A stretch of DNA of 35,436 nucleotides, taken from Patulibacter medicamentivorans (GTDB taxonomy: Bacteria > Actinomycetota > Thermoleophilia > Solirubrobacterales > Solirubrobacteraceae). A program made the position numbers and the translations under genes. The notes beneath the pieces were generated by a model. The model was not told the origin of the DNA and searched no databases. It saw only the letters and a list, made by a program, of their open reading frames with translations. Positions 23,421 to 31,117 of the stretch are shown one piece after another (within the stretch, counting starts at the first letter, position 1; each line of letters begins with the position of its first letter). Location: positions 1 to 35,436 of the forward strand of contig NZ_AGUD01000305.1 in assembly GCF_000240225.1 (NCBI RefSeq), in the 5' to 3' direction.

Positions 23421-24113
23421 CCGCCCCGGCCCCTGCAGATGCCCGTGCTCGTTGAAGCTCACCAGCGACAGCCCGCGGCGTCCGCTGACGACCGTCGTGA
23501 TCCCGGTGTTGACGATCACGCGGTTGAGGGCCAGCCAGCCCTCGGCGGGCAGGCCGAGGATCCCGGCGCAGACCGCGCTGATCGTCCCGGCGGAGGAGAC
23601 GACGACCGCGGCGCCCTCGGCCGGGGGCGCCTCCACGACGGCGTCGAGCGCCGCTCGCGAGCGCGCGGCGAAGGCCAGGAACGACTCGCCGTAGCCGTCG
23701 TGCTCGGCGTCGGTCCACTGGCGCAGCGCCGCCTCGAGCGTCGCCTGGAACGCCTCGGCCGGGCGCCGGTTGCGGGCCACCTCGACGACGAGCGCGGCCC
23801 GGCGGCGGGCGCGGCCCTCGAGTCGCTGCAGCAGCTCCTCGTGGTCGAACTCGTCCCAGCGGTGGTCGACGGTCGGCACCGGGTCGGGGCCGCGGGCGGG
23901 GCCGGCGGCGCCGGCGTAGCCGGCCAGCAGCTCCTCCGCGGTCTCGCGCTGGCGCCGCAGCTCGCCGTGGACGAGCGAGCCGATCGCCACCCCGCGTCGC
24001 CGCAGCTCGCCACCGACCGCGCGGGCCTGGACGCGGCCGTGGTCGGACAGCCGGTCGTAGTCGCCGAGGCCGAAGCTGGCCTGGCCGTGGCGGACGAGGT
24101 GGATCGCGGGCAT
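23400..24113 (-). CDS. Histidine-phosphatase-fold protein lacking the second catalytic His
   Basis: 237 aa. The N-terminus MPAIHLVRHGQASFG carries the phosphorylatable His9 in the RHG motif, with the second Arg region and a DHRWDEFDHEELL acid block. In the closing strand, where active enzymes read VSHGG, this protein reads VVVSSAGTISAV, so the second catalytic His is replaced by Ser. The tail LALNRVIVNTGITTVVSGRRGLSLVSFNEHGHL is typical of the subgroup that accompanies ACAD/APH operons, and the substitution may be normal in that subgroup (from memory, not checked). It starts 18 nt after the kinase stop, so it is the last gene of the operon. Probably cytosolic; substrate unknown. Confidence 0.82.
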   Translation of the reverse strand: MPAIHLVRHGQASFGLGDYDRLSDHGRVQARAVGGELRRRGVAIGSLVHGELRRQRETAEELLAGYAGAAGPARGPDPVPTVDHRWDEFDHEELLQRLEGRARRRAALVVEVARNRRPAEAFQATLEAALRQWTDAEHDGYGESFLAFAARSRAALDAVVEAPPAEGAAVVVSSAGTISAVCAGILGLPAEGWLALNRVIVNTGITTVVSGRRGLSLVSFNEHGHLQGPGRPGRTTR

Positions 24114-24131
24114 CGTCGGCAGCCCGACGGC

Positions 24132-25238
24132 TCAGCCGGCCTGCCGGATGATCCGCCGGCAGCGCAGGTCGAGGTAGCGGACGGCGAGCCAGAAGCGCTT
24201 GAACGCCTCGTTGGTGGTCTGGCCGGCGTGGTAGCGGTGGTAGATCTGCTGGAGGATCGCCGCCAGCCGGAAGAGCCCGAAGACCTCGTAGAACGTCCAG
24301 TCCGGCCGTTCGATCCCCGCGCGCCGGCAGTAGTGGGCCACGACCTCGTCGCGGGTCAGCATCCCGGGCAGGTCGGTGGGCTGGCGCTTGAGCAGCCGCA
24401 TCCCGCGGCCGTCGTCGGCCTGGACCCAGTACGCCAGCGCGCTGCCGAGGTCCATCAGCGGATCGCCGAGCGTGGCCATCTCCCAGTCCAGGACCCCGAT
24501 CACGTGCCCGGGGTCGGCCGGATCGAGGACCAGGTTGTCGAGCCGGAAGTCGTTGTGGATCACGCGGATCGCGACGTCGTCGGGCTGGTGCTCCCGCAGC
24601 CACGAGATCACCCGCTCGAACCGCGGCGACCGCGGGGTGCGGGCGGCCCGGTAGCGCTCGGCCCAGCCCGTGACCTGCCGCTCGACGTAGCCGGCGCCGC
24701 GCCCGAGGTCGCCGAGCCCGGCCCGCTCGACGTCGACCGCGTGCAGCTCGACCAGGGTGTCGATCGCGGCCTCGCCGAGCCGGCGCGCGTCGGCCGCCGA
24801 CAGCGCCATCCCGGACGGCAGCCGACCGCGGACGATCGTGCCCTCCAGGCGCTCCATCACGTAGAACGGCCGCCCGCCGAGCGCCGCCTGCGCGGCCTCG
24901 TCCTCGCCGATCGCCACGACCTCGGGGACGTGGCGGTAGACCGGCTTCAGCCGCCGCTGGATCCGGGCCTCGCGCAGCACGTCGTGGGCGGCCCCGCGGT
25001 GCTCGCCGGCGGGCGGCCGGCGCACGATCAGCTCACGCGCGGGGTAGCGCAGCAGGTAGGTCAGGTTCGACGCGCCACCGCTGAACTGGCGGACCTCGGG
25101 CGGGGCGTCGCCGAGCCCGTCGACCCGCTCCGCCAGCCAGTCGTGCAGGGGCGCCGGGTCGAAGGCGTCCTCGGCCCGGACCTCGCGCGCGGCGTCGATC
25201 GGGCCGCTCGCGGCGGACGCCGGCCGCCCGCCGCTCAT
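24132..25238 (-). CDS. APH-family small-molecule kinase (ACAD10/11- or LvaA-type)
   Basis: 368 aa. Protein-kinase-like fold: FSGGASNLTYLLRY (nucleotide loop region), LIVRRPPAGEH, hinge FYVMERLEG, catalytic loop VIHNDFRLDNLVLDP with Asp229, and metal-binding VLDWEMATLGDPLMDLG with Asp250. The C-terminal helical lobe contains YHAGQTTNEAFKRFW. These kinases, despite the aminoglycoside-phosphotransferase label, act in acyl catabolism: in ACAD10/11 and LvaA they phosphorylate the 4-hydroxyl of acyl-CoA. The ATG overlaps the SDR stop (ATGA, 4 nt). The dehydrogenase partner is encoded two genes upstream. Confidence 0.88.
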   Translation of the reverse strand: MSGGRPASAASGPIDAAREVRAEDAFDPAPLHDWLAERVDGLGDAPPEVRQFSGGASNLTYLLRYPARELIVRRPPAGEHRGAAHDVLREARIQRRLKPVYRHVPEVVAIGEDEAAQAALGGRPFYVMERLEGTIVRGRLPSGMALSAADARRLGEAAIDTLVELHAVDVERAGLGDLGRGAGYVERQVTGWAERYRAARTPRSPRFERVISWLREHQPDDVAIRVIHNDFRLDNLVLDPADPGHVIGVLDWEMATLGDPLMDLGSALAYWVQADDGRGMRLLKRQPTDLPGMLTRDEVVAHYCRRAGIERPDWTFYEVFGLFRLAAILQQIYHRYHAGQTTNEAFKRFWLAVRYLDLRCRRIIRQAG

Positions 25239-26122
25239 GCCTCGCCCCGATCGCTCGCCGCGACCGCCGACGCGCCGTCGGCCTCGGCCGCCGCGATCCG
25301 CTCCAGCAGCCGCCGGGTCCGCTTGCGCGCCTGGGACAGGAACAGCGGCGGCAGGAACCGCTTGACCAGGTAGGAGGAGCGCCCGTCGCGGTCGGTCAGC
25401 AGCAGGAAGCGGCGCTTGGCGACCGCGTCGACGACCTGCGCGGCGATCGCGTCGGCCGGGGTCGACGACTGCCCGACGAGCTTGTCCATCAGGCCGCTGA
25501 CCGCGGCGTCCGGTGAGCGGAAGGTCGCCGTCAGGCCGGTCCGGAAGAAGCTCGGGCAGACGACGGTGACGCCGATCCCGGCTGGCTCGAGCTCCAGCCG
25601 CAGGGTCTCCGAGAGCGACACCACGCCGGCCTTGGCGACGTTGTAGGCCGCGTTGGCGGGCGGGTTGATCAGCCCCGCCAGCGAGGCGACGTTGACGAGC
25701 TGCCCCGACCCCTGGGCCTCCATCAGCGGCACGAAGGTCCGGCAGCCGCGCACGACCCCCATCAGGTCGATCTCCAGGACCCAGTCCCAGTCCTCGATCG
25801 GCTGGCGGGAGAAGCGCCCGCCGGCGGCGACCCCGGCGTTGCTGACGAGCACGTCGAGCCCGCCCCAGTGCTCCTCGCACCAGCCGCGGACTGCCGCCCA
25901 GCGCTCGTCGGAGCGGACGTCGAGCGTCAGGCCGTGGGCGCTCGCCGTCGGAGCGCCGTCGCCGACCGCGGCCTCGGCGCCGGCGACCGCCGCGACGGCC
26001 GCGACCAGCGCGTCGCCGTCGACGTCGGTCAGGAGCACCCGGTCGCCGGCGGCGGCGAAGCGATGCGCGAGCGCCAGGCCGAGCCCGGAGCCGGCGCCGG
26101 TGATCAGCACCCGGCGGCTCAT
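25235..26122 (-). CDS. Short-chain dehydrogenase/reductase
   Basis: 295 aa. NAD(P)-binding TGAGSGLG (8-15), TDVDGDAL after strand 2 (the Asp suggests NAD preference), SNAG, and catalytic Ser and YNVAK (Tyr-x3-Lys). The extended C-terminus SSYLVKRFLPPLFLSQARKRTRRLLERI is hydrophobic and basic and may sit on the membrane. The ATG overlaps the dehydrogenase stop (ATGA) and the gene's own stop overlaps the kinase start (ATGA), so three genes are translationally coupled. By analogy with LvaD it could interconvert a 4-keto- and a 4-hydroxyacyl-CoA; that is inference. Confidence 0.9.
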   Translation of the reverse strand: MSRRVLITGAGSGLGLALAHRFAAAGDRVLLTDVDGDALVAAVAAVAGAEAAVGDGAPTASAHGLTLDVRSDERWAAVRGWCEEHWGGLDVLVSNAGVAAGGRFSRQPIEDWDWVLEIDLMGVVRGCRTFVPLMEAQGSGQLVNVASLAGLINPPANAAYNVAKAGVVSLSETLRLELEPAGIGVTVVCPSFFRTGLTATFRSPDAAVSGLMDKLVGQSSTPADAIAAQVVDAVAKRRFLLLTDRDGRSSYLVKRFLPPLFLSQARKRTRRLLERIAAAEADGASAVAASDRGEA

Positions 26123-27369
26123 GCGGCGCCGCCCGCGTCGGCCGGCTTGTACGGCGCCAGCTCGAGCCGGGCGACGACCCCGCGGTGGACCTCGTCGGGC
26201 CCGTCGGCGAGCCGCAGCGACCGCGCCATCGTCCACGCCCCGGCGAGCGGGAAGTCGTCGGACAGGCCACCGCCGCCGTGCAGCTGGATCGCCATGTCGA
26301 TCACGCCCTGGGCCATGTTCGGCACCACGACCTTGATCTGGGAGACGGCGCCAAGCGCTCCCTGCAGGCCCTGCGTGTCGAGCAGCCAGGCGGCCTGCAG
26401 CACCAGCAGCCGGGCCTGGTCGATCGCCATCCGCGCGTCGGCGATCCGCTCGCGGTTGCCGCCGAGGTTGGCCAGCGGCTTGCCGAACGCGGTCCGCGAC
26501 ATCGCTCGCCGGCAGGCATGCTCGAGCGCCAGCTCGGCGAGCCCGATCAGCCGCATGCAGTGGTGGACGCGGCCCGGGCCGAGCCGCGCCTGGGCGATCC
26601 CGAAGGCGCCGCCCGGCGTCCCGATCACGGCGTCGAGCGGCAGTCGCACGTCGTCGAAGGAGACCTCGCCGTGGCCGTGGGGCCCGTCGAGGAAGCCCAT
26701 CGTCGGCAGCATCCGCTCGACGGTCACGCCCGGCGCGTCGCGCGGGACGCAGACCATCGAGTGCTGGGCGTAGCGGTGGGCGGTCGGGTCGGTCAGGCCC
26801 ATGAAGATCAGGACGTCGCAGTCGGGGTGGCCGATCCCCGTGCTCCACCACTTGCGCCCGTTGAGGACGATCTCGTCGCCGTCGACGATCGCGGTCGCCC
26901 GCATGTTGGTGGCGTCGGAGGAGGCGACGTCCGGCTCGGTCATGCAGAACGCCGAGCGGATCTCGCCCCGCAGCAGCGGGTGCAGCCAGCGCTCCTGCTG
27001 GGCGGGGCTGCCGAAGTGCAGCAGCACCTCCATGTTGCCGGTGTCCGGCGCGCTGCAGTTGAAGACCTCGGAGGCGATCGCGGAGCGGCCCATCCGCTCG
27101 GCGAGGATCGCGTAGTCGGCGTTCGGCAGGCCCGGCGACGTCGGCCCGCCGGGGACCTCGACCGCCTGCGGCAGGAACAGGTTCCAGAGCCCGGCGTCGC
27201 GGGCCTTCGCCTTCAGCTGCTCGAGCACCGGCGGGACGGCGAACTCGCCCTCGCGCTGCGCGGTGACCTGGCGCAGGTAGGCCTCCTCGACCGGCTCGAT
27301 CTGGTCGCGGATGAAGCGGTCGATGCGCGTCAGCAGGTCCTGGGCGCGGGGAGTCGGGGCGAAGTCCAT
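26119..27369 (-). CDS. Acyl-CoA dehydrogenase, ACAD10/11 type
   Basis: 416 aa from ATG at 27369, 5 nt after GAGAGG. FAD-dependent fold: helical N-terminus, SAFCMTEPDVASSDATNM (flavin/substrate loop), KWWSTGIGHPDCDVLIFMG, then MSRTAFGKPLANLGGNRERIADARMAIDQARLLVLQAAWLLD and QLHGGGGLSDDFPLAGAWTMARSLRLADGPDEVHRGVVARLEL. The ending LADGPDEVH, in place of EGT, marks the ACAD10/11 clade. That clade works with APH kinases to turn 4-hydroxyacyl-CoA into enoyl-CoA by phosphate loss. First gene of a four-gene operon; a 24-codon upstream extension is rejected because it runs through the operator at 27388-27407. Confidence 0.93.
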   Translation of the reverse strand: MDFAPTPRAQDLLTRIDRFIRDQIEPVEEAYLRQVTAQREGEFAVPPVLEQLKAKARDAGLWNLFLPQAVEVPGGPTSPGLPNADYAILAERMGRSAIASEVFNCSAPDTGNMEVLLHFGSPAQQERWLHPLLRGEIRSAFCMTEPDVASSDATNMRATAIVDGDEIVLNGRKWWSTGIGHPDCDVLIFMGLTDPTAHRYAQHSMVCVPRDAPGVTVERMLPTMGFLDGPHGHGEVSFDDVRLPLDAVIGTPGGAFGIAQARLGPGRVHHCMRLIGLAELALEHACRRAMSRTAFGKPLANLGGNRERIADARMAIDQARLLVLQAAWLLDTQGLQGALGAVSQIKVVVPNMAQGVIDMAIQLHGGGGLSDDFPLAGAWTMARSLRLADGPDEVHRGVVARLELAPYKPADAGGAA

Positions 27370-27387
27370 CGGAGCCTCTCGGTCGAA

Positions 27388-27407
27388 CTGGTACCGCACA
27401 GTACCAG
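27388..27407 (-). promoter_or_regulatory. Perfect palindromic operator, TetR-like, over the ACAD operon promoter
   Basis: CTGGTAC-N6-GTACCAG, a perfect 7+7 inverted repeat with a 6-bp spacer. On the minus strand it contains TACTGT (27403-27398), a likely -10, which puts the start of transcription near 27391 and a ~22-nt leader with GAGAGG. An operator on the -10 implies repression. No TetR gene lies in the window, so the regulator is encoded elsewhere. Confidence 0.65.
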
Positions 27408-27475
27408 CGACGGCGCCGGACGACGACGCGCCCTCCGCCACCGGTCGGCGGACACCGCCGCGCTAGCGTGACGCG

Positions 27476-28261
27476 ATGGCGCGTGCCTCCGACCGCTCCT
27501 GGCCCGATCCCGAGATCGCCGCCGACCTAGCCGCGCTGCGGGCCGCGGCGCCGCTGGTCCACTGCGTCACCAACGTCGTGGTCTCGGCCTTCACGGCCAA
27601 CGTCCTGCTGGCGATCGGCGCCGCCCCGGCGATGGTCCACGCGCCGGAGGAGGTCGCGGACCTGGTCCCCGCCGCCGGCGCGCTGCTGGTGAATCTCGGC
27701 ACGGTCACCGCCGAGCAGGCCGAGGCGGCGCGAATCGCCGTGGCCGCCGCTCGCGAGCACGACGTCCCGTGGGTGCTCGACCCGGTCGCGGTCGGCCCGC
27801 TGCCGTTCCGGACGGCCCTCGCCCACGAGCTGCTCGAGCAGCGCCCGACCGCGATCCGCGGCAACCCGTCGGAGATCCTGGCCCTCGCCGGGCTGGGCGC
27901 CGGCGGCCGCGGCGTCGACGCCACCGACGGTCCCGAGGCCGCGATCGACGCCGCCCGCGACCTGGCCCGGCGATCGGGCGCGGCCGTCGCCGTCAGCGGG
28001 GCGGTCGACCACGTCACCGACGGCGAGCGGCTGATCACCGTCCCCGGCGGCGACGAGCTGCTGACGCGGGTGACCGGGGCGGGCTGCGCGCTCGGCGCGC
28101 TCGTCGCCGCCGCCTGCGCCGTGGTCCCCGACCCGCTGCGCGCCGCGGCCTCGGCCTCGGCGCTGCTGGCCGCGGCGGCCGAGCGCGCCGTCAGCGGCGC
28201 CCGCGGACCCGGGAGCTTCGCCGTCGGCCTGCTCGACGAACTCGACGCGCTCGGACGCTGA
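27476..28261 (+). CDS. thiM: Hydroxyethylthiazole kinase
   Basis: 261 aa. It phosphorylates 4-methyl-5-(2-hydroxyethyl)thiazole with ATP for thiamine salvage. Ribokinase-like alpha/beta fold with the family blocks [91 protein letters not shown] and the catalytic anion hole [14 protein letters not shown], whose Cys-containing GAGC is typical of ThiM. TAGCGT (27464-27469) ends exactly 6 nt before the ATG, so the mRNA is leaderless and no TPP riboswitch can lie upstream. No other thiamine gene is nearby. Divergent from the ACAD operon. Confidence 0.95.
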   Translation: MARASDRSWPDPEIAADLAALRAAAPLVHCVTNVVVSAFTANVLLAIGAAPAMVHAPEEVADLVPAAGALLVNLGTVTAEQAEAARIAVAAAREHDVPWVLDPVAVGPLPFRTALAHELLEQRPTAIRGNPSEILALAGLGAGGRGVDATDGPEAAIDAARDLARRSGAAVAVSGAVDHVTDGERLITVPGGDELLTRVTGAGCALGALVAAACAVVPDPLRAAASASALLAAAAERAVSGARGPGSFAVGLLDELDALGR

Positions 28262-28371
28262 GCGATCGCGGACGGCGTACGGGGAGCCGTTGGCCAGCGG
28301 TCGAATCCGGCGCCCGCGATCGTGCCGCCCTGGCCCACGCCCGGGCGTCCGGGCGGTGATGGACTACGGCC

Positions 28372-28815
28372 ATGATGCGACCGCTGGAGCAGCTGGATCT
28401 CGTCCGCACGTCACGCTTCCGCCCCCGCTACGAGCTGCGCGAGGCCTGCGGCACGCTGACCGGGACCCTGATCTGGACGGGCGCTCCCGGCCGCGCCGAG
28501 GCTCGCGTCGGCGACCGCACGTGGAGCCTGCGGCCCGGCAGCTGCCGCTCGCGACTCGAGGCCTGGAGCGACGAGGACGACCTCGAGCTGCACCTCGACC
28601 ACGGCGAGATCCTGCTCGCCGGCCACCCGCGGGAGCCGATGCGCTGGCAGCGCAACGTCCGCTCCGCCGCCACCGGCTCGATCAGCTCGGCCCACGTCCA
28701 CGCCTCGCTGCGGCCGCACCGCCGGACCGCGCCGGGCTTCGAGGTCACGCTGTCGGGCGAGCTGCCCCAGCGCGAGCTGGTGCTGCTGACCGCCGCCTAC
28801 GAGCTGCTGCGCTGA
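28372..28815 (+). CDS. Hypothetical beta-rich protein
   Basis: 147 aa, with two adjacent ATG codons (28372 and 28375). Alternating short strands: EACGTLTGTLIWTGAPGRAEARVGDRTWSLRPG, then DLELHLDHGEILLAGH, then FEVTLSGELPQRELVLLTAAYELLR. The pattern suggests a beta barrel or sandwich like the tubby/LURP-one-type membrane sensors, but that is only resemblance. No signal peptide or membrane helix. TGGACT, a weak -10, ends 6 nt before the first ATG. It is followed 40 nt later by an SDR gene that seems to have its own promoter. Confidence 0.65.
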   Translation: MMRPLEQLDLVRTSRFRPRYELREACGTLTGTLIWTGAPGRAEARVGDRTWSLRPGSCRSRLEAWSDEDDLELHLDHGEILLAGHPREPMRWQRNVRSAATGSISSAHVHASLRPHRRTAPGFEVTLSGELPQRELVLLTAAYELLR

Positions 28816-28855
28816 GCCGCGACGGGCTCGCGGGCGTGCGGTAGCGTCGCGCCCC

Positions 28856-29698
28856 ATGCCGACCGTCCTCGTCACCGGAGCCAGCCGCGGGATCGGCCGC
28901 ACCACCGCCCTGCGCCTGGCCGCAGCCGGCTGGGACGTCCTCGCGGGCGTTCGACGTGCCGAGGACGGCGAGGCGCTCCTCGCCGACGCCCCCACCGGCC
29001 GGCTGACGCCGATCCTGCTCGACGTCGCCGACGACGCCCAGATCGCGGCGCTCGACGACCTGCTGCCGCCGACGCTCGACGCGGTGGTCAACAACGCCGG
29101 GATCGTGGTGCCCGGCCCGCTCGAGGCGGTCTCCTCCGCCGACCTGCGGGCGCAGTTCGAGGTCAACGTCGTCGGCGCCGCCGCCGTCACCCGCGCGGTG
29201 CTGCCGCGGATCCGGGCGGCCCGCGGGCGGATCGTCTTCGTCTCCTCGGTCAGCGGCCGGCTCTCGACGCCGATGACCGGCGCCTACAACGCGTCGAAGT
29301 TCGCCCTCGAGGGCCTGGCGGACGCCTGGCGGGTCGAGCTGCGCCCGTGGGGGATCCGCGTCTCGCTCGTCGAGCCGGCGATGACCGACACCGATCTCTG
29401 GCGCCTCGCGGACGAGACCAACGACGCCGCCGAGGCCGCCCTCTCGGCCGCCCACCGCGAGCTCTACGCCGCCCACATCGCCGGCTTCCGCAAGACGATC
29501 CCGCTGATGCAGCGGATGGCCAAGCCGGTCGACGGCGCCGCCGCCGCGATCGAGCGGGCGCTGACGGCCCGCCGCCCCCGCGCCCGCTACGTCGTCGGCC
29601 GCGACGCCCACGCCCAGGCGGTGCTCGGCGAACTGACGCCGACGCCCCTGCGCGACGCCCTCTTCGCCCGCGCGACCGGGGTGCCGCGGCGGCGCTGA
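28856..29698 (+). CDS. Short-chain dehydrogenase/reductase
   Basis: 280 aa, classical SDR: TGASRGIG (7-14) for the nucleotide, VNNAGIVVPG, VSSVSGRLSTPMTGAYNASKFALEGL with catalytic Ser and Tyr-x3-Lys, and WGIRVSLVEPAMTDT. The region after the catalytic helix (WRLADETNDAAEAALSAAHRELYAAHIAGF) is long, as in the retinol/17-beta-HSD-like group, so a hydroxy- or ketosteroid- or lipid-like substrate is possible. TAGCGT (28842-28847) ends 8 nt before the ATG. Convergent with the gene at 29723. Confidence 0.9.
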   Translation: MPTVLVTGASRGIGRTTALRLAAAGWDVLAGVRRAEDGEALLADAPTGRLTPILLDVADDAQIAALDDLLPPTLDAVVNNAGIVVPGPLEAVSSADLRAQFEVNVVGAAAVTRAVLPRIRAARGRIVFVSSVSGRLSTPMTGAYNASKFALEGLADAWRVELRPWGIRVSLVEPAMTDTDLWRLADETNDAAEAALSAAHRELYAAHIAGFRKTIPLMQRMAKPVDGAAAAIERALTARRPRARYVVGRDAHAQAVLGELTPTPLRDALFARATGVPRRR

Positions 29699-29733
29699 GC
29701 GGCCGCCCGCCTCGCCGCCCGGCTAGGCCGCTC
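29697..29733. terminator. Weak candidate terminator between convergent genes
   Basis: An 8-bp stem, GAGCGGCC with GGCCGCTC, around a 21-nt loop in the 24-base gap between the convergent genes, overlapping the coding ends of both. Confidence 0.3.
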
Positions 29734-30235
29734 GCGGCAGCAGCTCCAGCGCCTGCGGACGCATCACCTGGCTGCCCGGCCGCTCGCACAACGGGCAGGT
29801 GAAGTGGACGAGGAACCAGCGACCGTCCGGCTCGGCGTCGGGCTCCAGCGCGCGCAGGCAGCTGGGCCAGGCCGGCACCGGGGTCGGGTGATGCTCGCAG
29901 GCCAGCGTCACCGGCCAGCGACCGCGCCGCATCGCCCGCCACCAGAGGTCCAGGCCGGCGTCGGGGTCGTGGGCCATCCGGCCGGTCATCAGGTCGAAGT
30001 GCGGGGCGAAGCCGGTGGCGATCGGCAGCCAGTCGAGCTCCTCGCTGGACATCAGCAGCCGGTGCTCGCCGCCGCACCCGTCATGGCAGCGGTAGGTGAC
30101 CACGTGCGCGGGCGGGGCGGTCGCGCCGGGCAGCCGCTCCACGCGTCGGAAGGCGGTCAGCCGCAGCACCCCGTGCGAGCCGGACTCGCTGCAGACCGCG
30201 TCCCATCCCCCGGCGATCGCGTCGAACTGGTGCAT
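29723..30235 (-). CDS. Cys/His-rich hypothetical protein
   Basis: 170 aa from ATG at 30235 (MHQFDAIAGGWDAVCSESGSHG). It contains YRCHDGCGGEHRLL (CHxxC), LACEHHP and FTCPLCERPG (CxxC), a spacing that suggests one or two structural zinc sites. Trp-rich strands and a short hydrophobic end follow. TATCCT (30246-30241, minus) ends 5 nt before the ATG, so a near-leaderless transcript is likely; a further 101 codons are open upstream but are Arg/Pro-rich and rejected. No known family recognised. Confidence 0.65.
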   Translation of the reverse strand: MHQFDAIAGGWDAVCSESGSHGVLRLTAFRRVERLPGATAPPAHVVTYRCHDGCGGEHRLLMSSEELDWLPIATGFAPHFDLMTGRMAHDPDAGLDLWWRAMRRGRWPVTLACEHHPTPVPAWPSCLRALEPDAEPDGRWFLVHFTCPLCERPGSQVMRPQALELLPRAA

Positions 30236-30638
30236 GGCTGAGGATATGCGCCACGGGCGGACGACTTCCACTGTCGGATCGGCCAATCTCGGCCGGCCGG
30301 AGCGGGACGGACGTCGATGGCCGACGCTCGACGCGACGACGACGGCAGGCCCGCGAGCGCGGGTCAGAGAACATTCTCGTCCCAGAGACCGCAGATCTGG
30401 TAGACACCTATGTGCACAGGCGTCTCCGGGGCTGCGTGGCCCCGGGATCGCCGTCCCGTCCACCGATCGGAGGTCCCACCCGGTCCCACCCCCAGCCGCC
30501 GTTTCCGTCGACCACTCCCGACGACGCACGGCGCACACGAAACTCGGCCCACGCTGCTGCTCCCGCCCTCTCCCGTGGAGCAGCAGCGTCGGCGGGCCCC
30601 TCGGGGCCGGCCGAGCGCCGCCGGGCCGGCGTGACCGC
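30236..30638. other. Intergenic region with a palindrome-rich, lower-GC patch
   Basis: About 400 bases without a convincing gene. The segment 30363-30420 is only about half GC, against well over 70 percent around it. It holds GAGAA-CA-TTCTC (30367-30378), CAGATCTG (30392-30399) and TGTGCACA (30411-30418, inside a 14-bp near-palindrome). A 6-bp hairpin follows at 30426-30445. On the minus strand a 17-residue ORF (GTG at 30417 to TGA at 30364, VHIGVYQICGLWDENVL) lies 5 nt after GGAGA. The right end carries the terminator at 30551-30589. Confidence 0.45.
30551..30589 (-). terminator. Strong intrinsic terminator
   Basis: A perfect 13-bp stem, ACGCTGCTGCTCC with GGAGCAGCAGCGT, around a 13-nt pyrimidine-rich loop, about 50 nt downstream of the minus-strand PPOX gene. 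A second compact hairpin, GGCCC-CTCG-GGGCC (30595-30608), lies between it and the gene. Confidence 0.75.
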
Positions 30639-31067
30639 TCAGTCGGCCACGCCGGCCTCGGCGAGGATCCTCTCCGGCCGCAGCCGGACCACCAGCTCCC
30701 CCGGGACCCCGTTGCGGGTCCCGAACTCCTCGGCCCGCTCGGCGCCCATGTAGCGGCCGCCGATCGCGGTCGCCCAGCGGCGCACCTCGTCGAGCTCCTC
30801 GCTGATCTCGACCCGCCCCTCGACCGCGACGTAGGAGAAGGGCGGCGCGTCGTCGTCGACGGTGATCACGGCCCGCCCGTCACGGCGCAGGTTGCGCCCC
30901 TTGACGGTCTCGGCGCCGGTGTTGAAGACCAGGTCGTCGCCGTCGACCACGAACCAGATCGGCACGGCGTGCGGCCGGCCGTCGGCGCGGACGGTGGCCA
31001 GGATGCCGGTGCGGGTTCCCGCCGCCAGGAAGGCACGGCGCTCGTCAGGGCCCATCGGTCGCGGCAT
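30639..31067 (-). CDS. PPOX-class (pyridoxamine-phosphate-oxidase-like) flavoprotein or F420 oxidoreductase
   Basis: 142 aa from ATG at 31067. Split-barrel fold: MGPDERRAFLAAGTRTGILATVRADGRPHAVPIWFVVDGDDLVFNTGAETVKGRNLRRDGRAVITVDDDAPPFSYVAVEGRVEI, the standard PPOX order, including the cofactor-phosphate-binding K-x-R-N-L block. It ends with a helix and ELVVRLRPERILAEAGV. Small members in actinobacteria bind F420 or FMN and act on varied substrates. GAGCCT, a weak -10, ends 6 nt before the ATG; an upstream ATG at 31085 is possible. Divergent from the Baeyer-Villiger-type gene, with 110 bases between them. Confidence 0.85.
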   Translation of the reverse strand: MPRPMGPDERRAFLAAGTRTGILATVRADGRPHAVPIWFVVDGDDLVFNTGAETVKGRNLRRDGRAVITVDDDAPPFSYVAVEGRVEISEELDEVRRWATAIGGRYMGAERAEEFGTRNGVPGELVVRLRPERILAEAGVAD

Positions 31068-31117
31068 GCCCCAAGGCTCGCACATGCGCGCCCGGCGGCG
31101 GGAGTCCGAACGGCCGC

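Noticed and set aside
23400..24113. Calling this gene a phosphoglycerate mutase
   Set aside because: Only the RHG motif is shared; the second catalytic His is missing and the operon context is acyl-CoA metabolism.
24132..25238. Calling this gene an aminoglycoside-resistance kinase
   Set aside because: The fold is shared, but the ACAD/SDR operon and the sequence style match the acyl-catabolism kinases instead.
27408..27475. TPP riboswitch before thiM
   Set aside because: A TAGCGT box 6 nt before the ATG implies a leaderless transcript, and the gap has no room or motifs for a thi-box.
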